64,000 nt of DNA from positions 1 through 64,000 of the forward strand of contig CAYPBJ010000007.1 in the NCBI GenBank assembly GCA_964408945.1. Direction: 5' to 3'. Below are positions 16,451 to 25,437 of this stretch, one piece after another. This DNA comes from VMCP01 sp964408945 (lineage in GTDB: Bacteria > Bacteroidota > Bacteroidia > NS11-12g > UBA955). The translations under genes were made by a program, and so were the position numbers. The notes beneath the pieces are model-generated. The model worked only from the letters and a program-made list of their open reading frames with translations. It had not been told where the DNA came from and made no database searches. Every line of letters starts with the position of its first letter. Position 1 is the stretch's first letter.

Positions 16451-16458
16451 CAAAGTTA
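16451..16458 (-). promoter_or_regulatory. -7 promoter element TAACTTTG (minus strand)
   Basis: Perfect TAnnTTTG on the minus strand, 14 nt before the ATG at 16436. It lies in a 54-bp divergent region that also holds the opposite promoter. Confidence 0.6.
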
Positions 16459-16475
16459 AGCAATCGAAATTAAAC

Positions 16476-16483
16476 TAATTTTG
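16476..16483 (+). promoter_or_regulatory. -7 promoter element TAATTTTG (plus strand)
   Basis: Perfect TAnnTTTG 7 nt before the ATG at 16491. The two divergent -7 elements are 17 bp apart, so the promoters overlap. Confidence 0.6.
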
Positions 16484-16490
16484 CCGGAGT

Positions 16491-17093
16491 ATGAAGCAAA
16501 AGTTTGCATTTTTATTGGGAGTTAGTTGTTTGATATTTAATGGTTTATTGGGTCAAAAGTGGTCAATGAAAGACAGTATTTTGTTGAGTTTGAAGAATAA
16601 ACCAGAGTTTTCCGGCAGTTTAGATGGCCGACAATCATACGTTCTTGCTCAACCCGTAAATATTTTTGGAATCAGAGCAGGTATGGATTACAAGAAGACG
16701 GCTTTATATGGCGGAATTTATGCAACCGCCTTCACTGATGCTTTGGCACAGAATTCATACAAGTATTTTTATTTGAGTGCTACTGGGGAATACCGTTGGT
16801 ATCATACTTACCGTTGGCAAGTGAATCAAACGGTTCAGTTGGGTATAGGAAGCGCTGATATTAAACGCACGGTTGACGGAGAAGAACAATATTATTCCAA
16901 GATGATAGTACCTGTTGAGACAGGTGTCTATGCTTCTTACCGAGTTTGGAAGTTTATTGGGGTAGCTGCGGGAGTAGGAATTCGTATTTCTGCTACTCCC
17001 GGAACCTATTTTTCGGGATCTTATTATTCTGGTGGACTTACTTTTTATGCTGACGAGCTGATGAAGATTTTACCTCGTCTAAATGGGCAATAA
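16491..17093 (+). CDS. Hypothetical exported protein, likely small barrel
   Basis: This 200-aa protein has a signal peptide (ending near NGLLGQ) and alternating strands rich in Tyr and Gly (for example YKYFYLSATGEYRWYHTYRW). These suggest an outer-membrane barrel or a beta-rich periplasmic protein. No conserved domain is recognised. Its last 56 bp overlap the convergent gene at 17038, so both 3' ends share coding sequence. The terminal residues (LPRLNGQ) do not end in an aromatic residue, so barrel insertion is uncertain. Confidence 0.6.
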   Translation: MKQKFAFLLGVSCLIFNGLLGQKWSMKDSILLSLKNKPEFSGSLDGRQSYVLAQPVNIFGIRAGMDYKKTALYGGIYATAFTDALAQNSYKYFYLSATGEYRWYHTYRWQVNQTVQLGIGSADIKRTVDGEEQYYSKMIVPVETGVYASYRVWKFIGVAAGVGIRISATPGTYFSGSYYSGGLTFYADELMKILPRLNGQ

Positions 17094-18621
17094 ATTCTTC
17101 GATTTTGTCAACGTCAATGCGGTTGGCTACAATTTTCTTGTTCTCATCAAGAATGTACAAAGTGGGACTTGATATCACGTAATAAGAAGAAAGAGCATCT
17201 GCATATTTCTGTGACATAACTTCACCGCGAATCAAGTTGGTGAACTCACTGATTTCAGGGTGTTTTGCAAGATAATCATACCATTCTTTCTTTTTGTCTC
17301 CGGAAGCCAAAGTAATTACCTTCCAGCCTTTTGATTTATTTTTTTCATAAAGTTTAGCAACTTTTGGCATTATTTCTTTGCAGTGCCCACAAGTGGGATC
17401 CCAGAACATCAAAATGGTGTAAGGACCTTTGATACTGTTAGTGTTAATCCAAACAGAGTCTTGGTTTTTAAGTTGCATATCTGCGCCCTTTTCTCCAATG
17501 AGAGAGGTTTGGCGGCGGTAAGCATTGTCACACATGCTTTTAACTAAAGCACTGTCAACCCACCAAGCTCTTCCTTGACAATATTGAGAAATGGCCATGT
17601 AAACAAATGCTTTATCTAATCCCATGATGTTGCTAGATTCAAATCGATTGGTTAGGTACCAAATGATATATTTTTCGTTTTCAATTGAATTCCGTGTTTT
17701 TTCGAGAAGGAAATTAGAGGCTTGAATGCATGTATCTGCATCAGGAACAATGACTTTGTCAAAGAAAGCATCCAATTTTTGTTTCAAACTATTCACTGGC
17801 ATTCGCACCAAAGCATCTTCGTTTAGGTCAACATTATCCCAGTAATGTGCACGGTAGTAGCGATAGGCAAAGGTGCTGTCTTTTGAACCATCGGGCAAGG
17901 TAGGGGTTTCAGGGATTCTAACGGGTATCATGGAGTTCAGGAAACGAGCCAACATGCTGCTTGGGTTTTTAGCAATAAAAATGCTGTCAAACTTATTTTT
18001 ATTGTCTAAATATTCATTCCTAAGTGGATTGAGTTTGGCATAATTTTCATCGCTAGAATCTGCTTTAAGCTGTTGATCAATTTCAATAATTTTTTCTACG
18101 ATGCCTGATTTTCCTAGTTGGTATTCAACAAACCTTTGATTTTCTTCAGAGCCTTCTACTTTCATTTTTTTGTAGTACAGATGCTCATAATAGGAAGTAT
18201 CTGTTGAGATGGTAAAATCTTGGTCATCGTCAACAAGAAATTCAAAATAATCTTTCTTTTCAGGTAATACAAAAAGGTACATGCCGCGTTGTAGAATTTT
18301 AGTACCATCAAACGTAGCCATTCCTTTTTTGTCAACTACAGTGGTATCACGAAGGTATTTGCCACCAATATGATGGTCTGCGAGATATACCGTTTCGCCG
18401 GGTTTAAGTCCTTTTACTTTAAATCGAATGTTGTACGTTCCAGGAATTCTGCCGTCCCAAGTGGTATTTCTTTGTTTTGGAAAAACGCCAGTTTCTTTGG
18501 TGCGTTTTGCTTTGTATTCAAGTCGCTCAGCAGGAGCAGAATACGGAATCATTTGAGCGTATGTCTGATTAAAAATAAATGAGGCAATAAAGCTAAAAAA
18601 TGCGATTTTCTTCATCTTCAT
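17038..18621 (-). CDS. DUF5106-type protein with C-terminal thioredoxin-like domain
   Basis: This 527-aa exported protein has a signal peptide (ending near FNQTYAQ), an N-terminal beta-rich region like DUF4369/DUF5106 proteins (about residues 30-180), a helical middle, and a TlpA-like thioredoxin domain (about residues 380-520) with the redox motif CGHC in DPTCGHCKEIMPKV. Such proteins are thought to act in periplasmic disulfide exchange or redox signalling. The start at 18621 gives a proper signal peptide; an ATG at 18615 is equally possible. The 3' end overlaps the convergent gene by 56 bp. Confidence 0.82.
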   Translation of the reverse strand: MKMKKIAFFSFIASFIFNQTYAQMIPYSAPAERLEYKAKRTKETGVFPKQRNTTWDGRIPGTYNIRFKVKGLKPGETVYLADHHIGGKYLRDTTVVDKKGMATFDGTKILQRGMYLFVLPEKKDYFEFLVDDDQDFTISTDTSYYEHLYYKKMKVEGSEENQRFVEYQLGKSGIVEKIIEIDQQLKADSSDENYAKLNPLRNEYLDNKNKFDSIFIAKNPSSMLARFLNSMIPVRIPETPTLPDGSKDSTFAYRYYRAHYWDNVDLNEDALVRMPVNSLKQKLDAFFDKVIVPDADTCIQASNFLLEKTRNSIENEKYIIWYLTNRFESSNIMGLDKAFVYMAISQYCQGRAWWVDSALVKSMCDNAYRRQTSLIGEKGADMQLKNQDSVWINTNSIKGPYTILMFWDPTCGHCKEIMPKVAKLYEKNKSKGWKVITLASGDKKKEWYDYLAKHPEISEFTNLIRGEVMSQKYADALSSYYVISSPTLYILDENKKIVANRIDVDKIEEFIAHLDEVKSSSARQHKK

Positions 18622-18669
18622 TAAAGTTTGCGTAAATTTAAGACAAAAATCAAGCCAAAGGGTTGCTTT

Positions 18670-19005
18670 ATGACGCAAAAGAATTCATTTTATTTGAGAG
18701 TTTTCGACGTAGTTCGGTTGATTCCCCATGGAAGAGTTACATCTTATGGTGCAATAGCAGCTTATTTGGGTGCACGTAGCAGCTCAAGATTGGTGGGATG
18801 GGCCATGAATGCAAGTCACGGTGAACTTCCGCCGGTGCCGGCACACCGAGTGGTTAATAGGAATGGTGATTTGAGTGGTAAAGCACATTTTTCATCCCCC
18901 GAAAGAATGAAAGAATTGCTCGAAAAAGAGGGAATTCAGGTGGTAAACGACCGAGTGGTTAATTTCGACGAGGTTTTTTGGGACCCCGTTTCTCTGGGGT
19001 ATTGA
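18670..19005 (+). CDS. Alkyltransferase-like protein (ATL), DNA repair
   Basis: This 111-aa protein has the C-terminal DNA-binding fold of O6-alkylguanine-DNA alkyltransferases: IPHGRVTSYGAIAAYLG (helix-turn-helix with arginine finger), then SSRLVGWAMNAS. The methyl-accepting site is PAHRVV instead of PCHRV, so it cannot accept the alkyl group. ATL proteins bind O6-alkylguanine and flag it for nucleotide excision repair. The Ala replacement resembles that reported for the Thermus thermophilus ATL. The 3' end overlaps the convergent RluA-family gene by 47 bp. Confidence 0.88.
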   Translation: MTQKNSFYLRVFDVVRLIPHGRVTSYGAIAAYLGARSSSRLVGWAMNASHGELPPVPAHRVVNRNGDLSGKAHFSSPERMKELLEKEGIQVVNDRVVNFDEVFWDPVSLGY

Positions 19006-19669
19006 ATAGCTGCCACCATTGGGTTTTTGGGTATGGGGCAATGACGCTCACATCGGGATTGGTTTTTACTGGGTGTGGCGTTATCAGTTGGCGGGAGTGC
19101 AGACCAATGCTGCGGTCAGGCAGTGCGTTGGGTGCGCCGTATTTGAGATCTCCCAAAATAGGTGAACCCATTTTAGACATTTGGGCCCGAATTTGATGAA
19201 AACGGCCTGTTTCTAAAGTTATTTCATACAAATATTTTCCAGCCAAATTTCCTAAAAGTTTGTAATGCAATACTGAACGTTTGGCATCTCCTCTCGCTTT
19301 GTTGTAGGCATGCGCCTTGTGAGTAACGCTGTCTTTTGATAGGTAATGCTCCAAAGTACCGGACTCTTCAGAAAGCTGGGTTTCTGTAAGGCAATGGTAG
19401 ATTTTCTTGTTTAGTTTGTTTTTAAAAATCTCATTAAGTCGGGTTAGGGCTTTAGATGTTTTTGCTAAAATCACGGTACCACTAACAGGTCTATCTATTC
19501 GGTGTGCAAGGCCAACATAAGCGGCTCCTGGTTTTTTGTATTTGGTTCTAATGTATTCTTCTGCAAGTTCCAAAAGGTGTGTATCTCCAGTGGTATCGCC
19601 TTGTACGGGCAGTCCCGCAGGTTTATTTACTATTAACAAGTGATTATCTTCGTAGAGTACATCAATCAT
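18959..19669 (-). CDS. RluA family pseudouridine synthase
   Basis: This 236-aa protein has the RluA/RluD-type catalytic motif AHRIDRPVSGTVILAKT (about residues 55-71), with the Asp that attacks the uracil base. Downstream are TGRFHQIRAQMSKMGSPILGDLKYG and LHSRQL, typical of the family. It modifies U to pseudouridine in rRNA or tRNA; the exact target cannot be told from sequence. There is no N-terminal S4 domain, so it is the short form. The gene is read from a near-leaderless promoter and overlaps the ATL gene at its 3' end. Confidence 0.9.
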   Translation of the reverse strand: MIDVLYEDNHLLIVNKPAGLPVQGDTTGDTHLLELAEEYIRTKYKKPGAAYVGLAHRIDRPVSGTVILAKTSKALTRLNEIFKNKLNKKIYHCLTETQLSEESGTLEHYLSKDSVTHKAHAYNKARGDAKRSVLHYKLLGNLAGKYLYEITLETGRFHQIRAQMSKMGSPILGDLKYGAPNALPDRSIGLHSRQLITPHPVKTNPDVSVIAPYPKTQWWQLFNTPEKRGPKKPRRN

Positions 19670-19673
19670 AATG

Positions 19674-19681
19674 CAAAGGTA
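19674..19681 (-). promoter_or_regulatory. -7 promoter element TACCTTTG
   Basis: Perfect TAnnTTTG on the minus strand, CATT spacer, then the ATG at 19669. The TTTGCATTATG junction is identical to that of the gene at 8414. Confidence 0.65.
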
Positions 19682-19695
19682 CGACGAACTTCGCC

Positions 19696-19703
19696 TATTT
19701 TTG
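19696..19703 (+). promoter_or_regulatory. -7 promoter element TATTTTTG
   Basis: Perfect TAnnTTTG 11 nt before the ATG at 19715, back to back with the divergent promoter. Confidence 0.6.
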
Positions 19704-19714
19704 CTCCCATTTTC

Positions 19715-21082
19715 ATGTTAGGTAAGTTATTGAGTCGCATTTCCAAAGCGGAGGTTAAGTTAATCACAAAGTTGGCATATCCCATAGTATTGGGTCATTT
19801 AGGTATAGTTTTAATGGGGGTTGCGGATACAGTGATGGTGGGGAAATTGGGAAAAGTAGCCCTTGCAGGGGTCAATCAAGCGAATAATATATTTTTCCTT
19901 TTTAGCGGACTCACTTTTGGAGTGTTGTTTGCTGTAAGTACTCTTGTCAGTATTAAAGTAGGCGAAAAGCGACCGGATTTGGGCTTTATTACTTACAGAG
20001 CGGGCTTGTTAGTCTCAGTACTTCTGTTCGTATTTCAATATTTGATACTTTGGGTGTTGATTGAGAATTTTCATTGGCTGAAACAGTCGCCTGAAATAGA
20101 TGCAATCGCTCCAGGATTTTTGAAAATTATTGCTTGGTCGGTTTTGCCAATGTTGATTTTTACCAATTGCAGGCAATTTACCGATGGGTTGGGCCATACT
20201 AAAATCTCTATGGTCTTAAACTTAGGTGGGTTGGGACTGAATGTTTTATTGAACGCCATCATGATTTATGGTTGGTGGGGATTCCCTGCTTTAGGTGCAA
20301 ATGGTGCAGCTTGGGCAACATTGATTACTCGGATATTGATGGCTGTAGCTGCATTGTGGTACGTTCGATATTCAAAATTGATGAAGCAATATCTACCAGT
20401 TAAAATGCCCGATTTTAAAGCTATTTGGAGAGAGACCTTCGAAATTTGGAAGATTGGAACTCCAATTGCGCTTCAAACCTTTGCTGAATGGGCTTGTTTT
20501 GCCATTTCTGGAATCATGATTGGTTGGTATGGCTCTGTACAACTGGCGGCGCATGCTGTAGCCTTAAACGCTGCATCGCTAACGTATATGGTGGCTTCTG
20601 GACTTTCCATGGCAGGAAGTATCAGAGTGGGAAATGCATATGGAGAGCAATCTTTGTCAAGCATAAGAAGGATTGCCAATATGACCTTTTTCATGGTTGT
20701 TGTTTTTGAGATTTTTAATGCTTTAATTTTTATTGTTTTCAGCAAGCAGATTGCTGGATTGTACGGGGTTGAATCGGATGTTATGCCGTATATATTGCCT
20801 TTGTTCTTTTTGGCTGCCTTTTTTCAAATTAGCGATGGACTGCAAGCTGCGGCAATGTCTGTTTTGCGTGGAATCAAAGATGTGGTTTGGGCTTCTATCA
20901 TATCGATTATAGCCTATTGGGTAGTTTCACTGCCTCTTTCTTATTTATTTGGCGAAATATTACAAAAGGGTGTTTATGGTGTTTGGTTGGGATTCTCGGC
21001 GGGCTTATTTTTGGCAGCAATATTAGGGGTGTATAGATTTTATTTTCAATGGAAACGAATCAAGTTTTTACCGGAAAATTAG
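19715..21082 (+). CDS. MATE family efflux transporter
   Basis: This 455-aa protein has about twelve hydrophobic segments and two related halves. The N-terminal half has the MATE-type stretch KLAYPIVLGHLGIVLMGVADTVMVGKLG, and the second half has SGIMIGWYGSVQLAAHAVALN. It resembles the DinF/NorM branch that exports cationic drugs or other small molecules against a Na+ or H+ gradient. The substrate cannot be predicted. The ATG at 19715 is chosen because the promoter element lies between it and an upstream in-frame start at 19640. Its last 34 bp overlap the next gene. Confidence 0.9.
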   Translation: MLGKLLSRISKAEVKLITKLAYPIVLGHLGIVLMGVADTVMVGKLGKVALAGVNQANNIFFLFSGLTFGVLFAVSTLVSIKVGEKRPDLGFITYRAGLLVSVLLFVFQYLILWVLIENFHWLKQSPEIDAIAPGFLKIIAWSVLPMLIFTNCRQFTDGLGHTKISMVLNLGGLGLNVLLNAIMIYGWWGFPALGANGAAWATLITRILMAVAALWYVRYSKLMKQYLPVKMPDFKAIWRETFEIWKIGTPIALQTFAEWACFAISGIMIGWYGSVQLAAHAVALNAASLTYMVASGLSMAGSIRVGNAYGEQSLSSIRRIANMTFFMVVVFEIFNALIFIVFSKQIAGLYGVESDVMPYILPLFFLAAFFQISDGLQAAAMSVLRGIKDVVWASIISIIAYWVVSLPLSYLFGEILQKGVYGVWLGFSAGLFLAAILGVYRFYFQWKRIKFLPEN

Positions 21083-21897
21083 TGAGAAGAAGCATTTGTT
21101 GTCTTCTATTGGTTGCATTTATTCCTTTTTTGAGTGCTCAATCTAGGGGAGTTTGGAAAAAAAGTTATGACCTAAAAATTGGTTTAGGACAAGGTTCAAG
21201 ATTGTTGTGGTCAACCACACCGGCTATGCGAACAACCTATACTTCACAAGGTCTTGCTGATTCGTTTCGAACTCATGATCAATGGACCAATCTTATGAGT
21301 TATGGAATCTCTGTCAATTTCTCCCAGTCTGATAAAAAGATATTAGGAGTTGGATTGTCTTATAGTGAGTGGGGATTTGATCGTGTAAAAACAGGTGGAA
21401 TGTTTGCCTATCAGCCACACCCTGATTTAGAAGTTTACCGACATTTGGTTCAAGGACCAGCACAAGAATTGACTTATAATTTTCAGCAGAAGTATTTAAC
21501 GTTTGATTTTCAATATATGCAACGTCTTGATGGCCTAAAGCTTCAGCTGGAAAATGTTAAACTGTATTTTCTAGGTTCATTTAGCCCTTCGCTGTTGATT
21601 TCGGATGCCTTGGTATTAAAGACTGCAGGTTTTGCACTTGCAGAGGGTAAGAATGTCAAGGTTTATGATTACTACATTACACCGGCACCGGACGATAGAC
21701 CGATTGTGAATAGAGTGGTAAATCCTAGGATAAATGCATTTGTGGGCGTGGGTTTAAGGGCCGAATATATCATGGCCGAAGGAATGACTGTTTTACTACA
21801 ACCCAGATTGCAAACAGCAGTGTTGCCCAATCACACCGGCGTTCAAACCGCATCTGGAGTGAACGCCGGCGTTGAGCTCGGATTTATTTTCCGTTAA
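21049..21897 (+). CDS. Hypothetical outer-membrane protein
   Basis: This 282-aa protein has a hydrophobic N-terminal signal (about residues 14-30, ending FLSAQ) and alternating strands consistent with an outer-membrane barrel (LKIGLGQGSRLLW; VGVGLRAEYIMAEGMTVLLQP; C-terminal VELGFIFR). The start at 21049 overlaps the MATE gene by 34 bp, suggesting coupled translation. Its 3' end overlaps the convergent sdhB by 14 bp. No conserved domain or function is recognised. Confidence 0.65.
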   Translation: METNQVFTGKLVRRSICCLLLVAFIPFLSAQSRGVWKKSYDLKIGLGQGSRLLWSTTPAMRTTYTSQGLADSFRTHDQWTNLMSYGISVNFSQSDKKILGVGLSYSEWGFDRVKTGGMFAYQPHPDLEVYRHLVQGPAQELTYNFQQKYLTFDFQYMQRLDGLKLQLENVKLYFLGSFSPSLLISDALVLKTAGFALAEGKNVKVYDYYITPAPDDRPIVNRVVNPRINAFVGVGLRAEYIMAEGMTVLLQPRLQTAVLPNHTGVQTASGVNAGVELGFIFR

Positions 21898-22636
21898 GTT
21901 TCGCTTTGTAATATTCGCGGTTTAGGTTCGCGATAACCGATAGAGGAATCTGCTTTGGGCATTCAGCTGCACAAGCACCTGTGTTGGTACATGCTCCAAA
22001 TCCTTCAGCATCCATTTGATTTACCATGGCAACAACACGAGCTTGACGCTCAGGTTGACCTTGTGGTAACATAGATAACTGAGTTACTTTTGCACCTACA
22101 AACAGCATAGCAGAGGCGTTTTTGCATGCACTCACACATGCTCCGCAACCAATGCAAGTTGCAGCTTCAAAAGCTTCATCAGCTACCTCCTTTGGAATCA
22201 AGATGCTGTTCGCATCAACGGCGTTACCGGTGTTTACAGAAACATATCCGCCTGAAGCAATGATACGGTCAAACGCACCGCGGTTTACGCTCAAATCTTT
22301 GATCACAGGAAACGCATTGGCTCTCCAAGGTTCAACTACAATTGTGTCACCTTCGCTGAAGCTTCTCATGTGAAGCTGGCAAGTGGTTACACCTTGCTTT
22401 GGACCGTGAGGACGACCATTGATTACCATGCTGCACATACCACAGATACCTTCACGGCAATCATGGTCAAACGCGATAGGATCATTACCGTCTTCAATGA
22501 GTTGCTCATTAAGAACGTCAAACATTTCCAAGAAACTCATATCGGGGCTCGCTTGAACTTTGTATTCTTCGAAACGACCTTCAGAGTTTTGATTTCTTTG
22601 ACGCCAAACCTTCAGATTAATATTCATTGTTGCCAT
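21884..22636 (-). CDS. sdhB: Succinate dehydrogenase/fumarate reductase iron-sulfur subunit
   Basis: This 250-aa subunit has all three iron-sulfur cluster motifs. The [2Fe-2S] cluster uses CREGICGMCSMVING (about residues 60-73). The [4Fe-4S] cluster uses CIGCGACVSACKNA (about residues 148-161). The [3Fe-4S] site is CTNTGACAAECPKQIP (about residues 207-222). It passes electrons from the flavoprotein SdhA to quinone. It is the last gene of sdhC-sdhA-sdhB, which encode respiratory complex II on the inner membrane. The order C-A-B with a single five-helix cytochrome subunit is the type B arrangement usual for menaquinone users. Confidence 0.97.
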   Translation of the reverse strand: MATMNINLKVWRQRNQNSEGRFEEYKVQASPDMSFLEMFDVLNEQLIEDGNDPIAFDHDCREGICGMCSMVINGRPHGPKQGVTTCQLHMRSFSEGDTIVVEPWRANAFPVIKDLSVNRGAFDRIIASGGYVSVNTGNAVDANSILIPKEVADEAFEAATCIGCGACVSACKNASAMLFVGAKVTQLSMLPQGQPERQARVVAMVNQMDAEGFGACTNTGACAAECPKQIPLSVIANLNREYYKAKLNGK

Positions 22637-22638
22637 GA

Positions 22639-24618
22639 TTATTTGTAACTTCTTTGTTGAATTTTAATGTTTTCGTAGTTGAGTTCTTCTTTGTGAAGTT
22701 CCCATTGATTGTTCTCTTTGTATTCCCAAGCAAATACGTTTTTGAAATTTTCGTCGTCGCGCAATGCTTCACCTTCTTCGGTTTGATATTCCTCGCGGAA
22801 GTGTCCACCGCAACTTTCGTTTCTATTCAATGCATCCCAGCACATCAATTCACCAAGTTCTAGGAAGTCAGCAACACGACCCGCTTTGTCCAATTCTGGG
22901 TTGAACTCATCAACGCTTCCTGGGATTCTCACGTTCTTGTAGAAATCTTCACGTAGGGCGCGAATTTCGTCAATGGCTTCTTTCAAGCCTTTTTCGTTTC
23001 TTGCCATTCCGCATTTATCCCACATGATTTTACCCAATTCACGATGGTAACTTTCAACAGTACGTTTACCCTGAATTCCCATCAATTGGTTGATGCGATC
23101 TGAAACTTTTTTCTCAGCCTCAACAAACGCTTCGTGGTCAGTAGAGATAGGCTTAGTATGAATTTCCTTGCTCAAATAGCTGCCTAAAGTGTAAGGAATG
23201 ATGAAATATCCATCGGCAAGACCCTGCATCAAAGCTGATGCTCCCAAACGGTTTGCCCCATGATCAGAGAAGTTAGCTTCACCTAAAGCGTAAAGGCCAG
23301 GAACAGTGGTTTGCAATTCATAATCTACCCAAAGTCCACCCATGGTGTAATGTACTGCAGGGTAAATCTTCATGGGTACTTCGTATGGATCTTCGGCGGT
23401 AATTTGCTTGTACATGTCAAACAAGTTGCCGTATTTTTCTTTAGCAATTTCTTTACCTAATTCCAACAATACGTCTTCGCTCGGATTTTGAATGCCACGT
23501 TTACTTGCTTCAGTGCGACCGTATTTGTTGATCATGTTGTATTTGAAGTCCAAATAAACAGCCATTTTAGTAGTACCAACTCCGTATCCCGCATCGCAAC
23601 GCTCTTTTGCCGCGCGGCTCGCGATATCACGAGGAACAAGGTTACCGAAAGCAGGATATCTGCGTTCCAAATAGTAATCACGCTCATCTTCTGGGATATC
23701 GTTGGGGTGACGGTCGTCGTCTTTTTTCTTGGGGACCCAAATACGTCCATCGTTTCTCAATGACTCACTCATCAAAGTTAGTTTGGACTGATAATGTCCT
23801 GAAACGGGGATACAAGTGGGGTGAATTTGGGTAAAGCAAGGGTTTCCGAACAATGCACCCGCTCTGTGAGCTTTCCAAGCAGCAGTTACGTTAGAGCCCA
23901 TTGCATTGGTTGACAAATAGAAAACGTTTCCGTAACCACCTGTGCAAAGCAATACGGCGTGTCCAAAGTGGCGCTCTAATTTTCCGGAAACCAAGTCACG
24001 GGCAATGATTCCGCGTGCTTTTCCGTCAATTTTAACAACTTCAACCATTTCGTGACGACTGTACATGGTCACGTTTCCAAGTCCAACCTGACGCTCAAGT
24101 GCAGAATAAGCACCCAAGAGAAGTTGTTGGCCGGTTTGTCCGGCAGCATAAAACGTACGTTGCACTTGAGTACCACCGAAAGAACGGTTGCTCAATGTTC
24201 CACCGTATTCACGCGCAAAAGGTACACCTTGGGCTACACATTGGTCAATTATATTGGTTGAAACCTCAGCCAAACGGTGAACGTTTGCTTCACGAGCGCG
24301 GTAATCACCGCCCTTAATGGTATCGTAAAATAGGCGGTAAACGCTGTCTCCGTCATTTTGATAGTTTTTTGCAGCATTGATACCTCCTTGAGCGGCAATA
24401 GAATGTGCTCTGCGAGGAGAATCTTGAAAACAAAATGCTGAAACTTTGTAGCCCATTTCTGCTAAGGTGGCTGCGGCGCTGGCACCAGCTAACCCAGTAC
24501 CTACTACAATAACATGCAAACTTCTTTTGTTTGCAGGATTCACCAATGAAACACTGCTTTTATACTGTGTCCACTTAGCATCTACTGAACCTTGTGGAAT
24601 TTTAGAATCTAATTTCAT
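22639..24618 (-). CDS. sdhA: Succinate dehydrogenase flavoprotein subunit
   Basis: This 659-aa protein has the FAD-binding GTGLAGASAAATLAEMGY (about residues 37-54) and the covalent-FAD histidine region RRAHSIAAQGGINAA. The substrate-site arginine/histidine region lies in GGLWVDYELQ and downstream, and EANFSDHGANRLGASALMQG is the conserved FAD-domain end. It oxidises succinate to fumarate in the TCA cycle, or the reverse under fumarate respiration. It is separated from sdhB by 2 bp and from sdhC by 14 bp, so it is co-transcribed. Confidence 0.97.
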   Translation of the reverse strand: MKLDSKIPQGSVDAKWTQYKSSVSLVNPANKRSLHVIVVGTGLAGASAAATLAEMGYKVSAFCFQDSPRRAHSIAAQGGINAAKNYQNDGDSVYRLFYDTIKGGDYRAREANVHRLAEVSTNIIDQCVAQGVPFAREYGGTLSNRSFGGTQVQRTFYAAGQTGQQLLLGAYSALERQVGLGNVTMYSRHEMVEVVKIDGKARGIIARDLVSGKLERHFGHAVLLCTGGYGNVFYLSTNAMGSNVTAAWKAHRAGALFGNPCFTQIHPTCIPVSGHYQSKLTLMSESLRNDGRIWVPKKKDDDRHPNDIPEDERDYYLERRYPAFGNLVPRDIASRAAKERCDAGYGVGTTKMAVYLDFKYNMINKYGRTEASKRGIQNPSEDVLLELGKEIAKEKYGNLFDMYKQITAEDPYEVPMKIYPAVHYTMGGLWVDYELQTTVPGLYALGEANFSDHGANRLGASALMQGLADGYFIIPYTLGSYLSKEIHTKPISTDHEAFVEAEKKVSDRINQLMGIQGKRTVESYHRELGKIMWDKCGMARNEKGLKEAIDEIRALREDFYKNVRIPGSVDEFNPELDKAGRVADFLELGELMCWDALNRNESCGGHFREEYQTEEGEALRDDENFKNVFAWEYKENNQWELHKEELNYENIKIQQRSYK

Positions 24619-24632
24619 ACGTTTTCAATCAA

Positions 24633-25331
24633 TTATTTAATGATACCAAAATGCATTACTACGGGAATAATGGCAAAAATTAGAGGAACGATGATAGAGA
24701 AAGCGGCACCAACCGATGCAATGATGGGGGTGTAAGATTTGTGATTGATTCCAAATGTTTGGAATGCGCTGGAAAAACCATGAAGCAGGTGGTAAGCCAA
24801 AGAAAAACAACCTAAAACGTAGATAATTACAGCAATAGGATTTGTGAAAACACTAGACATTTCTAGGAACAAGTTTTCCATTGTATCGCCGTTAGCGTAA
24901 GTTATTTCTCCTAAGGCATGGGGCGCGTGGAATCTACTAACTACCCAAAAATGTTTAAGGTGAAGAACCAAAAAGATTAAAATGATGGTTCCCAAGAAGC
25001 CCATTGAGCGTGAGTACCATTTGGAGTTAGCGTTCCCTGGGTTTCCAGTGTATTTGGCAGCACGGCGTTTACGGTTGTCAAACGTAAGGTACAAACCTTG
25101 TGCAATGTGAAGCAGAAAACCAACAAACAATAGAACTTCTGAAATTCTAATGAACGGATTTTCGGCCATGAATCGTGCAGCTTCGTTGAAGGTCTGACCC
25201 CCATCGTTAAGCAAAACCATGGCATTAATTAGGCAGTGAACTAATAAAAAGGCGATTAAAGCAATCCCTGTCACGGCCATAACGAGTTTTCTACCAAGGC
25301 TGGATGAAAACAAGAATGACAATACTCCCAT
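24633..25331 (-). CDS. sdhC: Succinate dehydrogenase cytochrome b subunit
   Basis: This 232-aa membrane anchor has about five hydrophobic helices. Histidines suited for two hemes lie within or next to them (for example LVHCLINAM, LLHIAQGLYL, LHLKHFWV, YHLLHGF). This is the fused type B anchor (TIGR02046-like) found in Bacteroidota and Bacillus, rather than separate SdhC and SdhD. It binds heme b and menaquinone and anchors SdhAB. It is the first gene of the operon, with a perfect -7 element 26 nt upstream. Confidence 0.94.
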   Translation of the reverse strand: MGVLSFLFSSSLGRKLVMAVTGIALIAFLLVHCLINAMVLLNDGGQTFNEAARFMAENPFIRISEVLLFVGFLLHIAQGLYLTFDNRKRRAAKYTGNPGNANSKWYSRSMGFLGTIILIFLVLHLKHFWVVSRFHAPHALGEITYANGDTMENLFLEMSSVFTNPIAVIIYVLGCFSLAYHLLHGFSSAFQTFGINHKSYTPIIASVGAAFSIIVPLIFAIIPVVMHFGIIK

Positions 25332-25357
25332 AAATGATATTAAATATTTGTGTTTGG

Positions 25358-25365
25358 CAAATTTA
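25358..25365 (-). promoter_or_regulatory. -7 promoter element TAAATTTG of the sdhCAB operon
   Basis: Perfect TAnnTTTG on the minus strand, 26 nt before the sdhC ATG. Confidence 0.6.
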
Positions 25366-25437
25366 CAAAATATAGGTACTCACTGCACACAGGCTTTGTT
25401 TTTGAGTACTATTTAGAATCTATCTATTGAACAAAAG

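Noticed and set aside
18959..19005. Frameshift causing the overlap of the ATL and RluA genes
   Set aside because: Both frames keep family-typical features up to near their ends and no single-base change was evident that would separate them.
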